NCBI GenBank assembly: GCA_014803435.1
Contig: JACYFD010000008.1
Location: forward strand, 23,579 to 87,578
Length of the DNA stretch: 64,000 bases
Direction of reading: 5' to 3'
Origin: Cellulosimicrobium terreum
Lineage (GTDB): Bacteria; Actinomycetota; Actinomycetes; Actinomycetales; Cellulomonadaceae
Shown here: positions 41,804-50,241 of the stretch, one piece after another
How the letters are laid out: each line of letters begins with the position of its first letter
Numbering within the stretch: the first letter of the stretch is position 1
The notes under the pieces: generated by a model
The model's database searches: none
What the model was told of the DNA's origin: nothing
What the model saw: only the letters and a program-made list of their open reading frames with translations
Made by a program: the position numbers and the translations under genes

Positions 41804-42090
41804 GGAGCCGCCCGGCGCTCGAGCTCGTCGACGCCGACCGTGCTGCGCCAGAACGACCGTGCGCCGAGGAACGTCTCGAGGTGCTCGCGGTGCGCGTCGC
41901 ACGCCAGCCACACCTTGCGGCGCTCGGGCGTGTGGATCTTCGGGTTGTTCCACAGCAGGCCCCACACGGCCGTCGCGCGGCAGCCCTTGGCGCTGCACAC
42001 CAGCTCGTCGTCGGGCACGGAGTCCGGGACCGGGCGGGGCAGCGGGTCGGGCAGGGGCGCAGGCAGCGGGTCTCCGAGCGGGCCGCTCAT
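41800..42090 (-). CDS. Small conserved actinobacterial protein (often labelled acetone carboxylase)
   Basis: A 96-residue protein. It has a Pro/Asp-rich N-terminus and a conserved core DDELVCSAKGCRATAVWGLLWNNPKIH, TPERRKVWLACDAHREHLE (shown in parts). The CSAKGC cysteines plus CDAH could form a small zinc site. Databases often carry the name acetone carboxylase for this family, but nothing in the sequence supports that activity. It lies between DUF3099 and surf1 with 4-nt overlaps on both sides. Confidence 0.8.
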   Translation of the reverse strand: MSGPLGDPLPAPLPDPLPRPVPDSVPDDELVCSAKGCRATAVWGLLWNNPKIHTPERRKVWLACDAHREHLETFLGARSFWRSTVGVDELERRAAP

Positions 42091-42458
42091 CGGGCGGCGC
42101 CCGGGTGCTCGTCGTCGGGGCCACGGCCGATCCCGTGGTGCTCCGGCGCGCCGTCGGAACCCAGCGCGCGGTGCTCCATGGGGGACGTGTCGTAGTGGAC
42201 CTGGTCACGCCCCGCGTTGGCGCCCAGCACCGCGACGTAGGGGAGGACGACGGCGGCACCCACGAGGACCCAGGTCAGCCAGCCACCGCCGACGAGGATC
42301 GCCCCGAGGAAGCACACGACGCGGATCCCCATCTGGATCAGGTACCGACGGGTGCGACGGGCCTGGTCCTGGGCGAGCGGGACCTGAGCGTCGGTGATGC
42401 TCGCGACCGCCTCCGCCTCCGCTCGCCGCCCCTTCGGCTGGGTACCTCTCGTGCTCAC
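42087..42458 (-). CDS. DUF3099 membrane protein
   Basis: A 123-residue protein with two adjacent transmembrane helices (YLIQMGIRVVCFLGAILVGG, LTWVLVGAAVVLPYVAVLGAN) flanked by basic residues, as in DUF3099. ITDAQVPLAQDQARRTRRY is the family's conserved N-terminal part. Function is unknown. GTG 42458 follows a TAGACT -10 by 6 nt. It is the first gene of the minus unit leading to surf1. Confidence 0.85.
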   Translation of the reverse strand: MSTRGTQPKGRRAEAEAVASITDAQVPLAQDQARRTRRYLIQMGIRVVCFLGAILVGGGWLTWVLVGAAVVLPYVAVLGANAGRDQVHYDTSPMEHRALGSDGAPEHHGIGRGPDDEHPGAAR

Positions 42459-42464
42459 CTGGCC

Positions 42465-42470
42465 AGTCTA
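42465..42470 (-). promoter_or_regulatory. -10 box (TAGACT) of the DUF3099-surf1 unit
   Basis: TAGACT on the minus strand ends 6 nt before GTG 42458. Confidence 0.5.
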
Positions 42471-42544
42471 CGTTTGTCGGGACCCCACAAACGCCCCCGG
42501 GTCTACGTGACGGTACGTGCGCGCGCTGCGCGGGCTCTGCAGGG

Positions 42545-42550
42545 TAGGTT
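42545..42550 (+). promoter_or_regulatory. Possible -10 box (TAGGTT) of fabG
   Basis: TAGGTT lies 56 nt before GTG 42607. The leader would carry GAAGGAG at about 42592-42598 as the ribosome site. Confidence 0.4.
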
Positions 42551-42606
42551 CGGACCGCCCGTCCGCGGGCACCCCCCACCCGTGTCCCGCCTGAAGGAGC
42601 CCGACC

Positions 42607-43332
42607 GTGTCCGAATCCACCGCACCCGCCCCGCGCACCGTCGTCGTGACCGGCGCAGCCCGGGGGATCGGGCGCGCGATCGCGGAGCGCTTCGTCGCGA
42701 ACGGCGACCGCGTCGCCACGGTCTACCGCGGCGGGGACCTGCCCGACGGCGTCTTCGGCGCCGTGGCAGACATCACGGACACGGCTGCCGTCGACGCCGC
42801 GTTCTCAGAGATCGAGGCCGAGCTCGGCCCGGTCGAGGTGCTCGTCGCGAACGCGGGCATCACCCGGGACACGCTCCTGCTGCGCATGAGCGACGAGGAC
42901 TTCGAGTCCGTGCTGGACGTCAACCTCACCGGCACGTTCCGCTGCGTGCGGCGCGTGTCGAAGGGCATGATCCGGCTGCGCCGCGGCCGAATCGTCCTCG
43001 TGTCCTCCGTGATCGGCCTCTACGGGGGCGCGGGCCAGGTGAACTACGCGTCGTCCAAGGCGGCGCTGGTCGGCATGGCCCGCTCGATCACCCGCGAGCT
43101 CGGCGGGCGCGGGATCACCGCGAACGTCGTGGCACCCGGCTTCATCGACACCGCCATGACCGCGGAGCTCCCGCAGGAACGTCAGACCACCTACAAGGCG
43201 CAGATCCCCGCGGGCCGCTTCGCGTCCCCGGACGAGGTCGCCGGCGTCGTGCAGTTCCTCGCGTCCGACGACGCCGCCTACGTCTCCGGGGCCGTGATCC
43301 CGGTCGACGGCGGGCTCGGCATGGGGCACTGA
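42607..43332 (+). CDS. fabG: 3-oxoacyl-ACP reductase (FabG/MabA)
   Basis: A 241-residue short-chain dehydrogenase that reduces 3-oxoacyl-ACP in type II fatty acid synthesis. It has the NADPH motif VTGAARGIGRAIAERF, the NAG motif ANAGITRDTLLLRM, the catalytic Ser region VLVSSVIGLYGGAGQ, the YASSK catalytic Tyr-Lys, and the NVVAPGFIDTAMT tail motif. Its position directly before an InhA/FabI-like gene matches the mabA-inhA order of actinobacteria, which supports FabG over other SDRs. The gap to fabI is 89 nt, with a separate ribosome site. Confidence 0.93.
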   Translation: MSESTAPAPRTVVVTGAARGIGRAIAERFVANGDRVATVYRGGDLPDGVFGAVADITDTAAVDAAFSEIEAELGPVEVLVANAGITRDTLLLRMSDEDFESVLDVNLTGTFRCVRRVSKGMIRLRRGRIVLVSSVIGLYGGAGQVNYASSKAALVGMARSITRELGGRGITANVVAPGFIDTAMTAELPQERQTTYKAQIPAGRFASPDEVAGVVQFLASDDAAYVSGAVIPVDGGLGMGH

Positions 43333-43421
43333 CGCGGTCACCCACCGCGCCGCACTCCACTCTCTTTCAGTACGCTCGCCTCAGCGCGCCCGCCGGTCGG
43401 GCGCACGACGGAAGGAAACCG

Positions 43422-44189
43422 ATGGGTCTGCTCGACGGCAAGAAGCTCCTGATCACCGGAGTGCTCACCGACTCCTCGATCGCGTTCCACGCGGCGCGGC
43501 TCGCGCAGGAGGAAGGGGCCGAGGTCGTGCTCTCCTCGTTCGGCCGCCAGATGAAGCTCACGCAGGCATTCGCCAAGCGCCTGCCCGTCGAGGCGCCCGT
43601 CGTGCAGCTCGACGTCACGGACGACCAGGACCTCGCCGACCTCGCCTCGCACGTGCGTGAGCACGTCGACTCGCTCGACGGCGTCGTGCACTCCATCGGC
43701 TTCGCCCCCCAGTCCGTCATGGGCGGCAACTTCCTGTCGGCGTCCTGGGAGGACGTCGCCACGGCGCTGCACGTCTCCACGTTCTCCTACAAGTCCCTCG
43801 CGACGGCTGCCAAGCCGCTCATGACGAACGGCGGCGCGGTCGTCGGCCTCACGTTCGACGCGCAGTTCGCCTGGCCGGTCTACGACTGGATGGGCGTCGC
43901 CAAGGCGGGGCTCGAGTCCGCCAACCGCTACCTCGCGCGCGACCTCGGCCCGGCCGGCATCCGCGCGAACCTCGTCTCCGCCGGTCCCATCCGCACCACG
44001 GCCGCCAAGTCCATCCCGGGCTTCGCCACCATGGAGGACGCCTGGCCGACGCGCGCACCCCTCGGCTGGGACCAGACGACCGCGGAGCCAGCCGCACGCG
44101 CCGTCGTCGCGCTCCTGTCCGACTGGTTCCCCGCGACGACCGGTGAGATCGTGCACGTCGACGGTGGCGTGCACGCCATGGGGCAGTGA
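43422..44189 (+). CDS. fabI: Enoyl-ACP reductase (FabI/InhA)
   Basis: A 255-residue NADH-dependent enoyl-ACP reductase, the last step of each elongation cycle. The nucleotide site KLLITGVLTDSSIAFHAARL is the typical FabI/InhA variant (TGVxxxxSIA), and the catalytic Tyr/Lys are in VYDWMGVAKAGLES. SIGFAPQSVMGG and RTTAAKSIPGF are substrate-loop motifs. InhA-like proteins are targets of triclosan and isoniazid-type inhibitors. ATG 43422 has GAAGGAAA upstream. The stop overlaps a possible GTG start of sixA. Confidence 0.95.
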   Translation: MGLLDGKKLLITGVLTDSSIAFHAARLAQEEGAEVVLSSFGRQMKLTQAFAKRLPVEAPVVQLDVTDDQDLADLASHVREHVDSLDGVVHSIGFAPQSVMGGNFLSASWEDVATALHVSTFSYKSLATAAKPLMTNGGAVVGLTFDAQFAWPVYDWMGVAKAGLESANRYLARDLGPAGIRANLVSAGPIRTTAAKSIPGFATMEDAWPTRAPLGWDQTTAEPAARAVVALLSDWFPATTGEIVHVDGGVHAMGQ

Positions 44190-44737
44190 CGGGCATGGCG
44201 ACGACCGGGGGTGGCGCGACGGGCGGCGGCACACGTCGCCTCGTCCTGCTGCGCCACGCCAAGGCGGAGCCCGCCGGGAGCGTGGACGACGTGCTGCGTC
44301 CTCTCGCCCTCAACGGGCGCCGGCAGGCGGGCCGGGTCGGGGCGGCGCTCAGCGCGTCGGGCCTGGTGCCGGACCGGGTCCTGTGCTCGTCCGCCCTGCG
44401 CACGCGTCAGACCTGGGACCTCCTCCTCGCGCACCTCGGCGACGTCGAGCCCGACGTCCTGACGAGCGACGCGCTGTACGCGGCGGACGTCGGCGACGTG
44501 CTGGACCTGGTGCACGGCACCGAACCGCGCGTGCGGACGCTGCTCGTGGTCGGTCACGAGCCGACGATGGCCGCGACCGCGTCGCACCTCGCCGACCCGG
44601 GTTCCGACGACGGCGCGCTCGCCCAGGTGCGGGTCGGCGTGCCGACCGCGACGTACAGCGTGCTGGAGTCCGCGACGCCCTGGGAGGACTGGGAGGCGCG
44701 CGGCGCCCTCCTGACCTACGTCGGCCGACCGGCCTGA
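44186..44737 (+). CDS. sixA: SixA-type phosphohistidine phosphatase
   Basis: A 183-residue histidine phosphatase. RLVLLRHAKAEP carries the catalytic RHG-like motif (RHA). LCSSALRTRQTWDLL has the second Arg region, and LLVVGHEPTMAATASHL the second His. SixA proteins remove phosphate from phosphohistidine in phosphorelay proteins, though the substrate here is unknown. Two starts are possible: GTG 44186, which overlaps the fabI stop (GTGA), or ATG 44195. I keep the coupled one. The 3' end overlaps convergent serB by 22 nt. Confidence 0.85.
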   Translation: MTGMATTGGGATGGGTRRLVLLRHAKAEPAGSVDDVLRPLALNGRRQAGRVGAALSASGLVPDRVLCSSALRTRQTWDLLLAHLGDVEPDVLTSDALYAADVGDVLDLVHGTEPRVRTLLVVGHEPTMAATASHLADPGSDDGALAQVRVGVPTATYSVLESATPWEDWEARGALLTYVGRPA

Positions 44738-45438
44738 GCCGCCGCGTCGACGCGGTCGACGACCTCGAGCACGCTGTCGAGCCGCGGCCCGTCGACGCCG
44801 TAGGGCGCCTGGTCGCGGACGACCGGCTTGGCCGCGAAGGCGATGCCGATCCCCGCGGCGGCGATCATGTCGAGGTCGTTGGCGCCGTCGCCGACCGCGA
44901 CGGTCTGCCGGACGTCCAGACCGAGGTCCGTGGCGAGCTCCCGCAGCGCCACGGCCTTGGCGGCACGGTCCACGACGGGGCCTGTCGTGCGGCCGGTGAG
45001 CCGGCCGCCCGCGACCTCGAGCCGGTTCGCCCGGAACAGCGTGATGCCCAGCTCGGCGGCGAGCGGGCCGACGATCTCCGCGAAGCCCCCTGAGACCAGC
45101 GCGACCTCCCAGCCGCGGCGACGCGCCTCGGCGACGAGCTCCCGGGCGCCGGGCGTGAACGTCGCGCGACGGCGGACGTCGTCGAACGCGTCCACCGGGA
45201 CGCCCGCGAGCGTCGCGACCCGCTCGCGCAGCGACGCCGCGAAGTCGAGCTCGCCGCGCATGGCCCGCTCGGTCACGTCGGCGACCTGCTCGCGTGTCCC
45301 GGCGTGGTCGGCGAGGAGCTCGATCACCTCCTGCGCGATGAGGGTCGAGTCGACGTCCATGACGAGCAGCCGCGTCGGGCGCGACGGCGCGTCGGAGCCC
45401 TCGGCGGGTGCGGGCACGGTGGTGGAGGTCGCGCTCAC
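44716..45438 (-). CDS. serB: Phosphoserine phosphatase
   Basis: A 240-residue HAD-family enzyme for the last step of serine synthesis. Motif I is [18 protein letters not shown] (DVDST), motif [18 protein letters not shown], the Lys of motif III is within [13 protein letters not shown], and motif IV is [20 protein letters not shown]. It lacks the N-terminal ACT domains of longer SerB types. GTG 45438 overlaps the glgC stop (GTGA), an unusual partner for a serine gene. Confidence 0.92.
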   Translation of the reverse strand: MSATSTTVPAPAEGSDAPSRPTRLLVMDVDSTLIAQEVIELLADHAGTREQVADVTERAMRGELDFAASLRERVATLAGVPVDAFDDVRRRATFTPGARELVAEARRRGWEVALVSGGFAEIVGPLAAELGITLFRANRLEVAGGRLTGRTTGPVVDRAAKAVALRELATDLGLDVRQTVAVGDGANDLDMIAAAGIGIAFAAKPVVRDQAPYGVDGPRLDSVLEVVDRVDAAAQAGRPT

Positions 45439-46676
45439 TCGACGACCGTGCCCTTGGGCACGACCGTGATGCCGGACTCCGTCACGGTGAACCCGCGGGC
45501 TCGGTCCTGCTCCGGGTCCAGGCCGATGCGGGCCTGCTCGCCGACGACGACGTTCTTGTCGATGATCGCCCGGTGGATCTGCGCGTGCCGGTGGACCTGC
45601 ACGCCGTCCATGAGGACGGAGTCGGACACGGACGCCCAGGAGTGCAGGTAGGTCCCGGGGGAGAGCACGGACCCCACGGCGGTCGCACCGGAGATGATGA
45701 CGCCGGGGGAGACGATCGAGTCGGCGGCGTGGCCGAGCCGGCCGCGTCCCGCGTGCACGAACTTCGCCGGCGGCAGCCCCGTGTAGCCGGTGTGCAGCGG
45801 CCACTCCTCGTTGTAGAGGTTGAACACCGGCATGACCGAGATGAGGTCCTTGTTCGCGTCGTAGTACGAGTCGATCGTCCCCACGTCGCGCCAGTAGTCG
45901 CGGTCGCGGTCCGTGGACCCGGGTACGTCGTTGCGGATGAAGTCGTAGACGCCGGCCGTGCCCTTCTCCACGAAGGCGGGCACGATGTCGCCGCCCATGT
46001 CGTGGCGCGAGTCCGGGTCGGCGGCGTCGGAGGTGACGGCGGCGACGAGCGCGTCCGCGTCCATCACGTAGTTGCCCATCGACGCGAGGATCTCGTCCGG
46101 GGAGTCCGCCAGGCCGACCGGGTCCTTCGGCTTCTCGCGGAACGCCGCGATCTTCGTCGGGTCCTTCGCGTCGGTCTCGATGACGCCGAACTGGTCCGCC
46201 ATGGAGATGGGCTGGCGGATGCCCGCGACGGTCAGCTGCGCGCCGGACTCGATGTGTGCGTCGACCATCTGGGAGAAGTCCATGCGGTACACGTGGTCGG
46301 CGCCGACGACGACGACGATGTCGGGGCGCTCGTCGTCGATGATGTTGAGGCACTGGTAGATGGCGTCCGCGCTGCCGAGGTACCAGTGCTTGCCGACGCG
46401 CTGCTGCGCGGGCACCGGCGTCACGTAGTTGCCGAGGAGCGGGGACATGCGCCACGTCTTGGTGATGTGCCGGTCGAGGCTGTGCGACTTGTACTGGGTC
46501 AGCACGACGATGTGCAGGTAGTGCGAGTTCACGAGGTTGGACAGCGCGAAGTCGACGAGCCGGTAGTTGCCGCCGAACGGCACCGCCGGCTTCGCTCGGG
46601 ACGCGGTGAGCGGCATGAGGCGCTTGCCCTCGCCCCCGGCGAGGACGATGGCGAGGACTCGGGGTGCGGCGACCAT
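45435..46676 (-). CDS. glgC: Glucose-1-phosphate adenylyltransferase
   Basis: A 413-residue ADP-glucose pyrophosphorylase that makes ADP-glucose for glycogen or maltosyl-phosphate synthesis. The nucleotide motif is [20 protein letters not shown]. Further motifs are [18 protein letters not shown], the [16 protein letters not shown] loop, [15 protein letters not shown], the IAAFREKP sugar-phosphate Lys, and the C-terminal left-handed beta-helix ([20 protein letters not shown]). ATG 46676 follows a -10 box by 6 nt. It is divergent from glgA. Confidence 0.96.
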   Translation of the reverse strand: MVAAPRVLAIVLAGGEGKRLMPLTASRAKPAVPFGGNYRLVDFALSNLVNSHYLHIVVLTQYKSHSLDRHITKTWRMSPLLGNYVTPVPAQQRVGKHWYLGSADAIYQCLNIIDDERPDIVVVVGADHVYRMDFSQMVDAHIESGAQLTVAGIRQPISMADQFGVIETDAKDPTKIAAFREKPKDPVGLADSPDEILASMGNYVMDADALVAAVTSDAADPDSRHDMGGDIVPAFVEKGTAGVYDFIRNDVPGSTDRDRDYWRDVGTIDSYYDANKDLISVMPVFNLYNEEWPLHTGYTGLPPAKFVHAGRGRLGHAADSIVSPGVIISGATAVGSVLSPGTYLHSWASVSDSVLMDGVQVHRHAQIHRAIIDKNVVVGEQARIGLDPEQDRARGFTVTESGITVVPKGTVVE

Positions 46677-46682
46677 GCCCAG

Positions 46683-46688
46683 ACCGTA
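46683..46688 (-). promoter_or_regulatory. -10 box (TACGGT) of glgC-serB
   Basis: TACGGT on the minus strand ends 6 nt before the glgC ATG (46676). Confidence 0.45.
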
Positions 46689-46756
46689 GTCCCGAACCCC
46701 TCACGTTCGCAGCCCGACCCGCATCCTGGTCACTCCGATTCCCCGAACGGGTCCGC

Positions 46757-46762
46757 TAGCGT
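46757..46762 (+). promoter_or_regulatory. -10 box (TAGCGT) of glgA
   Basis: TAGCGT ends 7 nt before GTG 46770, supporting that start and a leaderless mRNA. Confidence 0.5.
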
Positions 46763-46769
46763 GTGCGGG

Positions 46770-47990
46770 GTGAGAGTCGACCTGCTGACCCGTGAGTACC
46801 CGCCCCACGTCTATGGTGGCGCCGGCGTCCACGTCGCCGAGCTGTCCGCCGTCCTGCGCGAGCACGTCGACGTGCGCGTGCGCTGCTTCGACGGACCCCG
46901 CGGGGAGGTCGACGGCGTCACGGGGTACTCCGTGCCCGCCGTCCTGTCGGGGGCGAACCCGGCGCTCGGCACGTTCGGCGTGGACCTCGCCATGGCGGGC
47001 GACGTCGCAGGGACGGACCTCGTGCACTCGCACACCTGGTACGCCAACCTCGGGGGGCACCTCGCGGGCCTGCTGCACGGCGTGCCGCACGTGCTGTCCG
47101 CCCACTCGCTCGAGCCGCTGCGCCCCTGGAAGGCCGAGCAGCTCGGCGGCGGGTATGCCCTGTCGTCGTGGGCGGAGCGCACGGCGTACGAGGGGGCTGC
47201 GGGCGTGATCGCGGTGTCCGCGGGCATGCGTGACGACATCCTGCGGGTGTACCCGCAGGTCGACCCGGACAAGGTCCACGTCGTGCACAACGGGATCGAT
47301 CTCGACGGGTGGCGCCGCCCCGGGACCGAGGACGTCGGCGCCGCTCGGGCCGCCGACCGCGTGGTGCGCGACCTCGGCATCGACCCCGAGCGTCCGGCGG
47401 TCGTCTTCGTCGGGCGGATCACCCGGCAGAAGGGGCTGCCGTACCTGCTGCGCGCCGCGCGTGCGCTGCCGCCCGAGGTCCAGCTCGTGCTGTGCGCCGG
47501 CGCCCCCGACACACCCGAGATCGCGGCCGAGGTGAGCGGCGCGGTCGAGGTGCTGCAGGCCGAGCGCACCGGGGTCGTGTGGATCGAGCAGATGCTCCCA
47601 CGTGCCGAGCTCGTCGCCGTGCTCGCCGCGTCGACCGTGTTCGTGTGCCCGTCGGTCTACGAACCCCTGGGCATCGTCAACCTCGAGGCCATGGCCGTGG
47701 GGCTGCCGGTCGTCGGGACCGCGACCGGCGGCATCCCCGAGGTCGTGGACGACGGCGTCACGGGCACGCTCGTCCCGATCGAGCAGTCCGACGACGGCAC
47801 GGGGACACCGATCGACCCCGACACGTTCGTCGCGGACCTCGCCGCGGCCCTGACCGCGATGGTGTCCGACCCTGCGCGCGCGGCCGAGATGGGCCGGGCC
47901 GCGCGGCAGCGGGTCGAGGACCACTTCGCGTGGGACGCGATCGGCGAGCGCACGCTCGAGGTCTACCGCTCGGTGCTCGACCGGTCCTGA
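46770..47990 (+). CDS. glgA: Actinobacterial glycogen synthase / maltose-1-phosphate synthase (GT4)
   Basis: A 406-residue GT4 glycosyltransferase using ADP-glucose. The N-terminal Rossmann half has REYPPHVYGGAGVHVAELS and LVHSHTWYANLGGHLAG. The C-terminal half has VVFVGRITRQKGLPYLLRA and the donor-binding CPSVYEPLGIVNLEAMAVGL (E..EPLGIVNLEA). The length and GT4 type match the actinobacterial GlgA/GlgM group; in mycobacteria GlgM makes maltose-1-phosphate, so either reaction is possible. It is divergent from glgC with 93 bp between start codons. Confidence 0.9.
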   Translation: MRVDLLTREYPPHVYGGAGVHVAELSAVLREHVDVRVRCFDGPRGEVDGVTGYSVPAVLSGANPALGTFGVDLAMAGDVAGTDLVHSHTWYANLGGHLAGLLHGVPHVLSAHSLEPLRPWKAEQLGGGYALSSWAERTAYEGAAGVIAVSAGMRDDILRVYPQVDPDKVHVVHNGIDLDGWRRPGTEDVGAARAADRVVRDLGIDPERPAVVFVGRITRQKGLPYLLRAARALPPEVQLVLCAGAPDTPEIAAEVSGAVEVLQAERTGVVWIEQMLPRAELVAVLAASTVFVCPSVYEPLGIVNLEAMAVGLPVVGTATGGIPEVVDDGVTGTLVPIEQSDDGTGTPIDPDTFVADLAAALTAMVSDPARAAEMGRAARQRVEDHFAWDAIGERTLEVYRSVLDRS

Positions 47991-47995
47991 CCGGT
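47980..47995 (+). terminator. Short inverted repeat at the glgA stop
   Basis: ACCGGTC (47980-47986) and GACCGGT (47989-47995) flank CT, with the TGA stop inside the right arm. With a 4-nt loop the stem is 6 bp. It could be a weak terminator or chance. Confidence 0.3.
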
Positions 47996-48020
47996 TCTCC
48001 GCGACCGGGCACGCGGACGG

Positions 48021-48848
48021 CTACCGTGCGTCGGGCGCCTCGTGGGTCCACAGGGACGCAGCGCCGACGGCGCGTCGTGACGCGCGGTCGACCTCGCGCA
48101 GCGCGGTGGAACGCTGGTCCGCCTGCCACAGGTTGACCGCGCCGCCGTCGTCGGCTGCGGCCAGGTCGACGATCGCACGCAGCCGCACGGCCTGGGTGAG
48201 GACGCGCACGGCGCGCGCGGACGCGGAGTCGGGGAGCTGCCAGCCCGGTGCACCGCCGGAGCGCAGCCCGGCGATGGCGTCGGCGGCGTCCTCGCGCCAC
48301 CGCGCGACGTCGAGGTCGTCGAGCGCGCGCGTCGCGACGAGCAGTGCGGTGCGCAGCTCGCCCTCGCTCTCGCTCAACGTCCCGACCGCGCCCTGCACCC
48401 GCCGCACCCAGGGCTCCGTGCGCTCGACGTGCCACGTCACGAGGTGGCCGGGCTCGAGCTCGCTGCCGAACTCGGTGACCCCGGGGACGAGGCTCCAGGA
48501 CCCGGCGCTCGTCGTGACGAGGACGCACTCGCCCGCCCCGGTCGCGGCCGGAGCGACCTGCGGCGGGGTTCCCGTGACGTCGCCCGGTGCCGGTGCGAGC
48601 GCCACGACCTCGAGGACGTCGCCCGCCCAGGCACCGAGGAGGTCGGTGAGGCGCAGCTCGCCGAGCGCTCCCGAGACGACATGGGGCTCGTCGTCGCGCT
48701 GCACGGCGCGCAGGAGCCGGGTGAGCGTGCCGTCGTCGTGCGTGCGGGCCACGGCCGCGAGCCACAGCGCGAGGAGGGCGCTGCGGGGCAGCGCACCCGG
48801 ATCGGCGGCGGAGCCCGCGCCCGACCCGACCGAGGAATGGGTGTCCAC
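48021..48848 (-). CDS. Conserved actinobacterial protein of unknown function
   Basis: A 275-residue soluble, Ala/Leu-rich protein without a signal peptide or membrane segment. I recognise no named domain. ALPRSALLALWLAAVARTHDDG and LRLTDLLGAWAGDVLEVVAL look like a helical core, and WHVERTEPWVRRVQGAVGTLSESEGELRTAL (in parts: WHVERTEPWVRRV, GTLSESEGELRTAL) a second. GTG 48848 sits 7 nt after a TAGGTT -10 box. The gene is divergent from an ABC ATPase gene, and the two share the same promoter core. Confidence 0.75.
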   Translation of the reverse strand: MDTHSSVGSGAGSAADPGALPRSALLALWLAAVARTHDDGTLTRLLRAVQRDDEPHVVSGALGELRLTDLLGAWAGDVLEVVALAPAPGDVTGTPPQVAPAATGAGECVLVTTSAGSWSLVPGVTEFGSELEPGHLVTWHVERTEPWVRRVQGAVGTLSESEGELRTALLVATRALDDLDVARWREDAADAIAGLRSGGAPGWQLPDSASARAVRVLTQAVRLRAIVDLAAADDGGAVNLWQADQRSTALREVDRASRRAVGAASLWTHEAPDAR

Positions 48849-48855
48849 GTCGGCC

Positions 48856-48867
48856 AACCTATAGGGT
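48856..48867. promoter_or_regulatory. Bidirectional promoter with overlapping -10 boxes
   Basis: AACCTATAGGGT holds TAGGTT on the minus strand (48861-48856) and TAGGGT on the plus strand (48862-48867), back to back. Each lies 7-8 nt from a start codon (GTG 48848 minus, ATG 48876 plus). One near-palindrome thus seems to drive both leaderless genes. Confidence 0.55.
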
Positions 48868-48875
48868 CGGGGACC

Positions 48876-49670
48876 ATGAGCGCGGTTCTCGACCTGAAGG
48901 GCGTCACCGTACGACGGGGCACCACGAACATCCTCGACTCGGTGGACTGGCAGGTGAACGAGGGAGAGCGCTGGGTCGTCCTGGGGCCCAACGGGGCAGG
49001 CAAGACGACGATGCTGCAGATCGCGTCCGGCCGGATGCACCCCACCTCCGGTTCGGCCGAGCTCCTCGGCGAGCGCCTGGGGCGGGTGGACGTCTTCGAG
49101 CTGCGGCCACGGATCGGGCTGGCCTCCGCGTCGCTCGCCGAGCGCATCCCGGGCGACGAGACGGTGCGCGACGTCGTGCTGACGGCCGCGTACGGCGTGA
49201 CCGGCCGGTGGCGCGAGGCCTACGACGACCTCGACACGGGCCGGGCCGACGACCTGCTCGCGGCGTTCGGCGTCCAGCACCTGGCGGCGCGCACCTTCGG
49301 CACCCTCTCGGAGGGCGAGCGCAAGCGCACCCAGATCGCGCGTGCGCTCATGACCGACCCGGAGCTGCTGCTGCTGGACGAGCCTGCGGCCGGGCTCGAC
49401 CTCGGTGGTCGCGAGGAGCTCGTCGCGGCGCTCGCGGAGCTCGCGTCCGACCCGCGGTCGCCGGTGCTCGTGCTCGTCACGCACCACGTCGAGGAGATCC
49501 CGCCGGGGTTCACGCACCTCGCGCTGATCAAGGACGGCGGGATCCACCGTGCGGGCCCGATCGGCGAGGTGCTGACGGCCGACAACCTGACCGAGGTGTT
49601 CGGCATGCCGCTCGTCGTCGCGCACGGCGGTGGGCGCTGGATGGCGCGCTCGGTCGGTCGCCGCGGCTGA
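48876..49670 (+). CDS. ABC transporter ATP-binding protein
   Basis: A 264-residue ATPase subunit. Walker A is LGPNGAGKTTMLQIASG, the signature LSEGERKRTQIARALM (LSEGE variant), Walker B LLLLDEPAAGLDLGGREEL, and the H-loop LVTHHVEEIPPG. The LSEGERKR signature and the PAAGLDLGGRE wording are typical of the YlmA/ModF-like group, which usually has no permease gene beside it, as here. It may act without a transporter; the substrate is unknown. Confidence 0.85.
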   Translation: MSAVLDLKGVTVRRGTTNILDSVDWQVNEGERWVVLGPNGAGKTTMLQIASGRMHPTSGSAELLGERLGRVDVFELRPRIGLASASLAERIPGDETVRDVVLTAAYGVTGRWREAYDDLDTGRADDLLAAFGVQHLAARTFGTLSEGERKRTQIARALMTDPELLLLDEPAAGLDLGGREELVAALAELASDPRSPVLVLVTHHVEEIPPGFTHLALIKDGGIHRAGPIGEVLTADNLTEVFGMPLVVAHGGGRWMARSVGRRG

Positions 49671-49713
49671 CGACGTCGGACCTGCCGAGGCGGGCGAGAA
49701 CCGCCGAATATCG

Positions 49714-49731
49714 GTAAAGTTCGTGTAAAGT
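49714..49731 (+). promoter_or_regulatory. AT-rich promoter region of nfeD with an 11-bp direct repeat
   Basis: GTAAAGT occurs at 49714-49720 and 49725-49731. The second copy holds TAAAGT, a possible -10 box 24 nt before the NfeD ATG. It is a rare AT-rich island in this DNA. Confidence 0.4.
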
Positions 49732-49755
49732 CGCACGCAAGGGACGGGGGTCGTC

Positions 49756-50208
49756 ATGGACTGGTTGTGGTGGGTCGGAGCCGCGTTGGTCTTCGCTCTC
49801 ATCGAGCTGATCTCGCTCGATCTCGTGCTCATCATGTTCGCGGGCGGCGCGCTCGCCGCCGCTGGCGTGAACGCTGCCGGCGGGCCGCTGTGGCTGCAGA
49901 TCGTCGTGTTCGGCGTCGTGGCCGCCGTGCTGCTCCTCGCGCTGCGGCCCTACCTCCTGCGCCACCTGCGCTCCCGCGGGCCGCTGACCGAGACCAACGT
50001 CGCCGCGCACGTCGGGCGCACCGCGCTCGCGGTGGACCGCGTCACCGAGCTGGGCGGCCGCGTCAAGCTCGTCGGCGAGGTCTGGACGGCACGCACCGAG
50101 CCCGACGCGCTGGAGATCCCCGCGGGCGCCGAGGTGCGGGTGCTGCGCATCGACGGGGCGACTGCCGTCGTGACCGGGCTGCCGGCCGAGCACCCCTCCA
50201 CCACCTGA
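49756..50208 (+). CDS. NfeD-like membrane protein
   Basis: A 150-residue short NfeD protein. Two or three transmembrane helices (WWVGAALVFALIELISLDLV, LIMFAGGALAAAG, LQIVVFGVVAAVLLLAL) are followed by a cytosolic OB-fold (VAAHVGRTALAVDRVTELGG, LEIPAGAEVRVLRIDGATAV). NfeD partners with SPFH/stomatin proteins to organise membrane domains, and such a gene follows 33 nt downstream. Confidence 0.92.
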   Translation: MDWLWWVGAALVFALIELISLDLVLIMFAGGALAAAGVNAAGGPLWLQIVVFGVVAAVLLLALRPYLLRHLRSRGPLTETNVAAHVGRTALAVDRVTELGGRVKLVGEVWTARTEPDALEIPAGAEVRVLRIDGATAVVTGLPAEHPSTT

Positions 50209-50241
50209 CCCGAACGCCCCGACCACAGCAGGAGGATGTCG

